Assembly: GCA_013314865.1 (NCBI GenBank)
Contig: JABUEV010000038.1
Coordinates: 1 to 11,065 of the forward strand
Direction of reading: 5' to 3'
DNA length: 11,065 nt
Source of the DNA: Bacteroidales bacterium
GTDB lineage: Bacteria > Bacteroidota > Bacteroidia > Bacteroidales > VadinHA17
The notes beneath the pieces are model-generated. The model worked only from the letters and a program-made list of their open reading frames with translations. It did no database searches and had not been told where the DNA came from. Below, piece by piece: positions 7,252-11,065 of the stretch. Numbering within the stretch: the first letter of the stretch is position 1; the number at the start of each line of letters is the position of its first letter. The position numbers were made by a program, and so were the translations under genes.

Positions 7252-7905
7252 TTACTTTGCCGGCACTCCGACAGTCTGTGACAGGATTATCACCTGGTTT
7301 GAACGTAATCACATTTCAACTGCAAGTCTTTCCCTGGGTACGAGTCCTCTGATAACGCATCCCAGGTTGGCTGATGCACAATAGAGATAGACATTCTGTG
7401 CTATAAAGCCTGTGTTTGTCCATGGATAAAGCAGGTCAGAGTCTGTTATCTCATCGCCTTCCTTTTTCCCCATTTTTCCAAGGTCAGCTACATAGATAAG
7501 GTTTACCGGGGCCGTTCCGACAAAATCCTGGGTGCCGCAGACAGCCCGTATGTCCCTTCCATGAATCTGGCGAAGAATGTTGGCTTCTGCATCATAAAGA
7601 TATAAGCCGCTTTTCATGGAAACATACACATCTATCTCCTGAACATTCCTGGCTGATGGTGCTGTTCTCTTTTTCTCAGCCGGCCTGTTAAAACCCCATC
7701 CTGCCCATAGGAGATCTGACAGTTGCTGAAGTGAAAGGTCTGCGGGAGAAAAGTTCCTTGTGGTAGCTCTTTCAGACAAAGCCTGCATCAGCGGTTTGCC
7801 TCCGGTTCTGTCAGGGGCGGGTAGAGCAATATCCTGAGAAGTCGCCATGAAGAAAAACGAATTAAACATTAAAAGAGTTAATGAAAGAACAATACTTTGT
7901 TTCAT
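7252..7905 (-). pseudogene. Secreted SagB/ThcOx-type nitroreductase interrupted by an in-frame TGA
   Basis: This is an FMN-dependent nitroreductase-fold protein of the SagB/ThcOx type. From the ATG at 7905 it has a hydrophobic signal sequence (SIVLSLTLLMFNSFFFMATS), then SERATTRNFSP (44-54), LLWAGWGFNR (65-74) and APSARNVQ (82-89), the usual cofactor-binding landmarks, and a C-terminal NLGCVIRGLVPRERLA. The frame stops at TGA (7309-7311) after 198 residues. Reading on in the same frame gives LRSNQVIILSQTVGVPAK and then TAA at 7252-7254. That is the expected family C-terminus (typically GL..DQ.I.LAQTVGYP), with the TGA in the place of the usual glycine. A GGA-to-TGA change explains it. The product lacks 19 residues that normally pack at the dimer interface. 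An upstream ATG at 8031 overlaps the aldolase gene and would bury the signal peptide, so it was not chosen. The physiological substrate is unknown. Confidence 0.82.
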
Positions 7906-8005
7906 AGCCTGAAAGATTTTATTGTTGCTCTGTAAGAAACTTTTAAAACCCGATAATCTCCAGAACTGAAAGAATTCATGCCAGTTCTCCCGGCTGTATT
8001 TGTAA

Positions 8006-8680
8006 TCAATTCTGCTTGAACATTTTAGCAATCTTCAGTATGCCTGATACCTTTATCGCCAGGCTTTCCCAGTCTTTTTTCTGAATAATTTCCTTTGTGA
8101 TAAGATTTGATCCTATCCCCACACAACATGCGCCGGCATTATACCATTCCCTAAGGTTTTCAAGAGTTGGTTCCACACCTCCGGTGGGCATGAGGCTTGT
8201 CCAGGGACAAGGGCCTTTGACGGCTTTAATAAACTCAGGTCCTCCGACTGACAATCCCGGAAATATTTTAACAATCTCTGCACCAAGCTCTTCAGCATAA
8301 TTAATCTCAGTAACTGAACCGCATCCCGGAATCCAGAGTATTTTCCTCCTGTTGCAGACTCTTGCTATTTCAGGATTCAGTAGGGGAGATACAATAAAAT
8401 TGGCTCCCAGCTGAATGAACAAAGAGGCGGTTCCTGCATCCACCACCGAACCAACACCTATCATGAGGGCCGGCATCTCCTTTTCTGCCCATTTGTTCAG
8501 TTCACTGAAGAGCTCATGAGCATAATCACCGCGGTTTGTGAATTCAAATATTCTAATACCCCCGTCATAACAGGCTTTAATCACATTCCTGCATACTTCG
8601 GGATCCTTGTGATAAAATATCGGCACAATGCCGGCATCATACATCTTTGTTATTACGTCTGTTCTCTTAAACCTTGCCAT
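8006..8680 (-). CDS. eda: KDPG/KHG aldolase (2-dehydro-3-deoxy-phosphogluconate aldolase family)
   Basis: This is a 224-residue class I aldolase cleaving 2-keto-3-deoxy-6-phosphogluconate (or 4-hydroxy-2-oxoglutarate) to pyruvate and an aldehyde, in the cytoplasm. The family signature is visible: FEFTNRG (45-51) with the catalytic Glu at 46, VKIFPG (137-142) with the Schiff-base Lys at 138, and the phosphate-loop motif MPTGGVEP (164-171). Length is normal for the family. It is transcribed away from the Spm-type gene, with the damaged nitroreductase 100 bp downstream on the same strand. No sugar-acid kinase or dehydratase is adjacent, so the pathway (uronate or gluconate breakdown) is inferred, with weak support from the GntP permease 1.8 kb away. 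The start at 8680 gives the normal N-terminus. Confidence 0.9.
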   Translation of the reverse strand: MARFKRTDVITKMYDAGIVPIFYHKDPEVCRNVIKACYDGGIRIFEFTNRGDYAHELFSELNKWAEKEMPALMIGVGSVVDAGTASLFIQLGANFIVSPLLNPEIARVCNRRKILWIPGCGSVTEINYAEELGAEIVKIFPGLSVGGPEFIKAVKGPCPWTSLMPTGGVEPTLENLREWYNAGACCVGIGSNLITKEIIQKKDWESLAIKVSGILKIAKMFKQN

Positions 8681-8702
8681 GTAATTTCATTTTGGATTAT
8701 TG

Positions 8703-8710
8703 CAAATATA
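8703..8710 (-). promoter_or_regulatory. Candidate Bacteroidota -7 promoter element for the aldolase gene
   Basis: On the minus strand this reads TATATTTG, matching TAnnTTTG. It lies 22 bp upstream of the aldolase start, giving a short leader of about 17 nt. No clear TTTG -33 box is seen at the usual distance. The 188-bp divergent space is AT-rich and must also hold the promoter of the + strand gene at 8869, for which I see no convincing box. Confidence 0.33.
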
Positions 8711-8868
8711 TCTTTTTTTATACTGAATCATTTCGGTTTATGCAGGTTATTAATTTCAGTTCAGACAGATTACCTTTTAAATCATCTAAACACATTTGTA
8801 TTGATATTTTATTTCCGGTGTTTTCACTCTTGTCATAATTAGCTATATTAGCCGGACAGAGTTTTGAG

Positions 8869-10107
8869 ATGGCCCTGAACTATATCTGGATAGCATTCTT
8901 TCTGATAGGGTTTGTAGTTGCCCTGGGGAAGCTGATCTTTACCGGTAATACCCAGATATTCAATGACCTTGTAAATGCAGTTTTCACCAACGCCAAAACA
9001 GGTTTTGAAATTTCACTTGGTCTCACAGGCGTTCTGACATTATGGTTAGGTTTGATGAAAGTTGGAGAACAGGGAGGTGTGGTAAATATGCTTAGCAGAC
9101 TTTTCGGACCTCTGTTCCGCCGGCTTTTTCCTGAACTGCCCGAAGGACATCCTGCTTACGGCTCAATCATTCTGAACATTTCTGCTAACATGCTCGGACT
9201 TGACAATGCTGCAACACCCATGGGACTTAAAGCAATGAAAGAAATGCAGGAAGCAAATCCGCATAAGGACAGAGCCTCAAATGCACAAATCATGTTCCTC
9301 GTCCTGAATGCATCGGGTCTTACCATTATTCCTGTAAGCATTATCGTCTATCGTACCCAGCTGGGTGCTGTAAATCCTGCTGATATTTTTATACCAATAC
9401 TTATTGCGACTTTTGTCGCAACCATGGCAGGACTTATCAGTGTTGCTTTGATTCAGAAAATTAATCTCCTTGACAAGGTGATCGTTGCATACCTGGGAGG
9501 ACTGACAGCAATTATCACCGGTATTATTTTATATTTCAGCAGTCTGCCCAAAGAACAGATAACAAGTGTATCCACATTTGCAGCCAATTTTTTTCTCCTT
9601 TGCATCATAGTGTTTTTCATAGTTCTCGCATTGATAAAAAAGGTTAATGTCTATGACTCGTTCATCGAAGGAGCAAAGGAGGGATTTAACATTGCCGTCA
9701 AGATTATACCATTTCTTGTGGCAATACTGGTGGCGATAGGCATTTTCAGAGCTTCAGGTGCAATGGATTTTATAATAGCAGGGCTGGAGAGATTCTTTGC
9801 CTGGCTGGGTTTTGACACCCGCTTTACCGGAGCTCTTCCGGTGGCATTTATGAAACCCCTGAGCGGAAGCGGTGCAAGGGGACTGATGATAGATGCCATG
9901 ACAACTTACGGTGCCGATTCTTTTATCGGCAGGCTCTCCTGTACACTGCAGGGCGCTACCGACACCACCTTCTATATCATTGCTGTTTATTTTGGATCCG
10001 TAGGGATAAAGAATACAAGACATGCCATCGGATGCGGTTTGATAGCGGACCTTGCAGGTGCTGTTGCAGCTATTCTTGTGGCATATTTGTTCTTCGGAAA
10101 AGGGTAG
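8869..10107 (+). CDS. SpmA-SpmB fusion, nucleoside-recognition (Gate) domain membrane protein
   Basis: This is a 412-residue polytopic inner-membrane protein joining the equivalents of Bacillus spore maturation proteins SpmA (residues ~1-195) and SpmB (~235-410). The SpmA half carries NMLGLDNAATPMGLKAM (107-123), with the preceding ILNISA segment. The SpmB half carries FMKPLSGSGARGLM (327-340) and a TDTTFYI segment (364-370). Several hydrophobic helices are evident (5-20, 48-63, 172-195, 203-224, 238-256, 277-293, 395-409). Gate-domain proteins are thought to move small molecules across membranes; the ligand of this fusion is not known. Nothing nearby relates to sporulation. It is transcribed divergently from the aldolase gene. 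The ATG at 8869 has a weak upstream GAG. Family assignment is confident; function is open. Confidence 0.9.
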   Translation: MALNYIWIAFFLIGFVVALGKLIFTGNTQIFNDLVNAVFTNAKTGFEISLGLTGVLTLWLGLMKVGEQGGVVNMLSRLFGPLFRRLFPELPEGHPAYGSIILNISANMLGLDNAATPMGLKAMKEMQEANPHKDRASNAQIMFLVLNASGLTIIPVSIIVYRTQLGAVNPADIFIPILIATFVATMAGLISVALIQKINLLDKVIVAYLGGLTAIITGIILYFSSLPKEQITSVSTFAANFFLLCIIVFFIVLALIKKVNVYDSFIEGAKEGFNIAVKIIPFLVAILVAIGIFRASGAMDFIIAGLERFFAWLGFDTRFTGALPVAFMKPLSGSGARGLMIDAMTTYGADSFIGRLSCTLQGATDTTFYIIAVYFGSVGIKNTRHAIGCGLIADLAGAVAAILVAYLFFGKG

Positions 10108-10135
10108 GGGGTAAGCACAGGGCTCAGGCCTATGG

Positions 10136-10193
10136 CACTGACCGACGGAGGTCGAAGACACTGACCGACTGAGGAGCGTCAGTGAGCGTCAGT
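10136..10193. repeat. CACTGACCGAC / GTCAGTG dyad region
   Basis: CACTGACCGAC occurs at 10136-10146 and 10159-10169. It is followed by GAGCGTCAGT twice in tandem (10174-10183, 10184-10193), whose GTCAGTG is complementary to CACTGAC. Several alternative stem-loops can therefore form. It occupies the place held by the CCTCC...GGAGG dyad in mosaic 1. Confidence 0.7.
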
Positions 10194-10219
10194 GGCACAG
10201 AGCTAAGGGTTTTTCAGGG

Positions 10220-10251
10220 TTTCAGGGTTTAAAAATTTCAGAGATATAGTT
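10220..10251. repeat. Conserved 32-bp block, copy 2
   Basis: This is a same-strand match to 6950-6981 with a single difference. It is flanked upstream by TTTCAGGG repeats and downstream, after 9 bp, by a GACTGCAT array, as in the first mosaic but without the inverted-repeat insert. Confidence 0.85.
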
Positions 10252-10260
10252 TAAAACCCC

Positions 10261-10300
10261 GACTTCAAGACTGCATGACTGCAAGACTGCATGACTCAAT
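10261..10300. repeat. 8-bp GACTGCAT/GACTGCAA tandem array
   Basis: Five consecutive 8-bp units: GACTTCAA, GACTGCAT, GACTGCAA, GACTGCAT, GACTCAAT. They are the same family as the array at 7159-7214. Confidence 0.85.
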
Positions 10301-10302
10301 GA

Positions 10303-10342
10303 GTCCCGGCTAGTTGGGACGACGAAGTTCCGCGAAGCGGAA
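10303..10342. repeat. Paired hairpins GTCCC...GGGAC and TTCCGC-GAA-GCGGAA
   Basis: The first dyad is GTCCC (10303-10307) with GGGAC (10316-10320). The second is a perfect 6-bp stem, TTCCGC (10328-10333) with GCGGAA (10337-10342), around a GAA loop. The second has the same size and design as TCCCGC-TTT-GCGGGA in the inverted repeat, which suggests related hairpin cassettes. Confidence 0.7.
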
Positions 10343-10374
10343 GCAAGACTGCAAAACCTGCAAAACTTAATAAC

Positions 10375-10402
10375 AGACCAGCAGACCAGTAGACCAGTAG
10401 AC
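10375..10402. repeat. 8-bp AGACCAGT tandem array
   Basis: AGACCAGC, AGACCAGT, AGACCAGT and a partial AGAC run in tandem, 41 bp before the permease start. It is the same unit as at 6765-6784. Confidence 0.85.
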
Positions 10403-10443
10403 TTTATAATATACTACGCATTAATGATATTTGGTAACATTTT

Positions 10444-11065
10444 ATGAATCCAGCCTTAACTGCCACATTCGTCATACTTTGCATTATTCTGATAATATAC
10501 CTTACAGCAAGGCTTAAGCTTCATGCTTTCATCTCTCTTTTCATTGTATCCCTGCTGCTGGCATTTGCCACGCTTCCTGCCAAAACCATCATAACAACTA
10601 TAAAGGAAGGATTCGGAAGCACAATGGGCTCTATAGGATTCCTGATCATTCTTGGCGCCATAATCGGAGTCACACTCGACAAGACAGGTGCTACCATAAG
10701 CATTGCAAACTACATTCTGTCAAAGACAGGTGAGAAGAGAAGCGCTGCAGCTATGGGTATTACAGGATTTGTGACGGGATTGCCTATTTTCTGTGACTCC
10801 GGATTCATAATACTTAGCGGACTGGCCAGATCGTTCAGTGCAAGGGCTAAAATTGCGATGCCTTTCATGGCTTCAGTGCTTGCATGCTCGCTTTACTCTG
10901 TCCATTGTCTGATTCCTCCACACCCCGGAGCCCTTGCAGCAGCAGGCATTTTCAATGTCAATCTTGGCTATCTCATTCTGGCAGGTATCCTTTTTGCAGT
11001 GCCCGGAGCTTTGTCAGCTTATTTCTGGAGCAAATGGATCAGCAGAGGAAAGAACTACCTTCCTG
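10444..11065 (+). CDS. GntP-family sugar-acid permease (5' part; runs off the window)
   Basis: This reading frame is open from the ATG at 10444 to the window edge, giving 207 residues of a family that is usually about 440 long. It is an inner-membrane symporter of the gluconate permease family, which imports gluconate or related sugar acids with protons. Visible landmarks are the helix-rich N-terminus (FVILCIILIIYLTARLKLHA, 9-28), the GFLIILGAIIG helix (65-75), GLPIFCDSGF (112-121) corresponding to the family GLP.F.D.GF signature, and HCLIPPHPGALAAAG (154-168) corresponding to the LPPHPGP signature. It lies alone behind repeat mosaic 2. With the KDPG aldolase nearby it suggests sugar-acid catabolism. 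The substrate cannot be told from this part. Confidence 0.9.
   Translation, partial: MNPALTATFVILCIILIIYLTARLKLHAFISLFIVSLLLAFATLPAKTIITTIKEGFGSTMGSIGFLIILGAIIGVTLDKTGATISIANYILSKTGEKRSAAAMGITGFVTGLPIFCDSGFIILSGLARSFSARAKIAMPFMASVLACSLYSVHCLIPPHPGALAAAGIFNVNLGYLILAGILFAVPGALSAYFWSKWISRGKNYLP

Larger units (their letters stand above)
10108..10443. other. Intergenic repeat mosaic 2
   Basis: A 336-bp space with no supportable gene. It holds a GCACAGGGCTCAGG stretch, a GACTGACC/GTCAGTG dyad region, a TTTCAGGG run, the conserved 32-bp block, 8-bp GACTGCAT units, two hairpins, and 8-bp AGACCAGT units. The last 40 bp before the permease start are AT-rich and probably carry its promoter, but no clear box at sensible spacing was found. 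Confidence 0.75.

Noticed and set aside
7309..7311. TGA read as glycine or tryptophan (alternative genetic code)
   Set aside because: The oxidoreductase gene ends normally at TGA just 28 bp before the next start, and the aldolase also ends at TGA. No other intact gene has internal TGA codons. A nonsense mutation is simpler.
7906..8031. Longer N-terminus for the nitroreductase
   Set aside because: It overlaps the aldolase gene by 26 bp, and the ATG at 7905 starts a good signal peptide.

Overview
The window looks like a chromosomal segment of a free-living Bacteroidota, probably the Bacteroidales/Marinilabiliales side. The evidence is a Tat-exported Gfo/Idh/MocA oxidoreductase, a secreted protein with two DUF1080 (3-keto-disaccharide hydrolase) domains, a lipoprotein GH29 fucosidase, mostly weak ribosome-binding sites, two TAnnTTTG-like -7 boxes, and a SpmA-SpmB fusion of a type seen in non-sporulating Bacteroidota. 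Assignments rest on motif recognition in the translated sequence; no database search was run.

Layout. (1) 1-171: the C-terminal end of a multi-span membrane protein, apparently frame-disrupted. (2) 172-475: an intergenic region carrying a hairpin-rich repeat. (3) 476-6650, + strand: a tight three-gene carbohydrate operon (Tat-type Gfo/Idh/MocA oxidoreductase; HEAT-DUF1080-DUF1080 protein; GH29 fucosidase lipoprotein with a discoidin-like domain), with gaps of 28 and 24 bp. (4) 6651-7251: a 600-bp mosaic of 7- and 8-bp tandem repeats, hairpins and an inverted copy of the repeat from region 2. (5) 7252-8680, - strand: a secreted SagB/ThcOx-type nitroreductase cut by an in-frame TGA near its end, preceded by a KDPG/KHG aldolase. 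(6) 8869-10107, +: SpmA-SpmB nucleoside-recognition (Gate) membrane protein. (7) 10108-10443: a second repeat mosaic with modules in nearly the same order as the first. (8) 10444 to the window end, +: N-terminal half of a GntP-family sugar-acid permease.

How the genes may work together. The operon suggests extracytoplasmic breakdown of a fucosylated or otherwise decorated glycan: the fucosidase trims alpha-L-fucose, while the exported oxidoreductase and the DUF1080 protein could form a 3-keto route, in which a sugar is oxidised at C3 and the glycosidic bond then cleaved. The aldolase and the GntP permease fit sugar-acid uptake and 2-keto-3-deoxy-sugar-acid cleavage, but they are not in one operon.

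The most notable observations are the single nonsense codon in the nitroreductase, where the expected C-terminus continues in the same frame past the stop; the 72-bp perfect inverted repeat flanking the glycan operon; and the paired intergenic mosaics built from several unrelated 7-8 bp repeat units in a conserved order. I found no complete, previously undescribed defence or mobile system.
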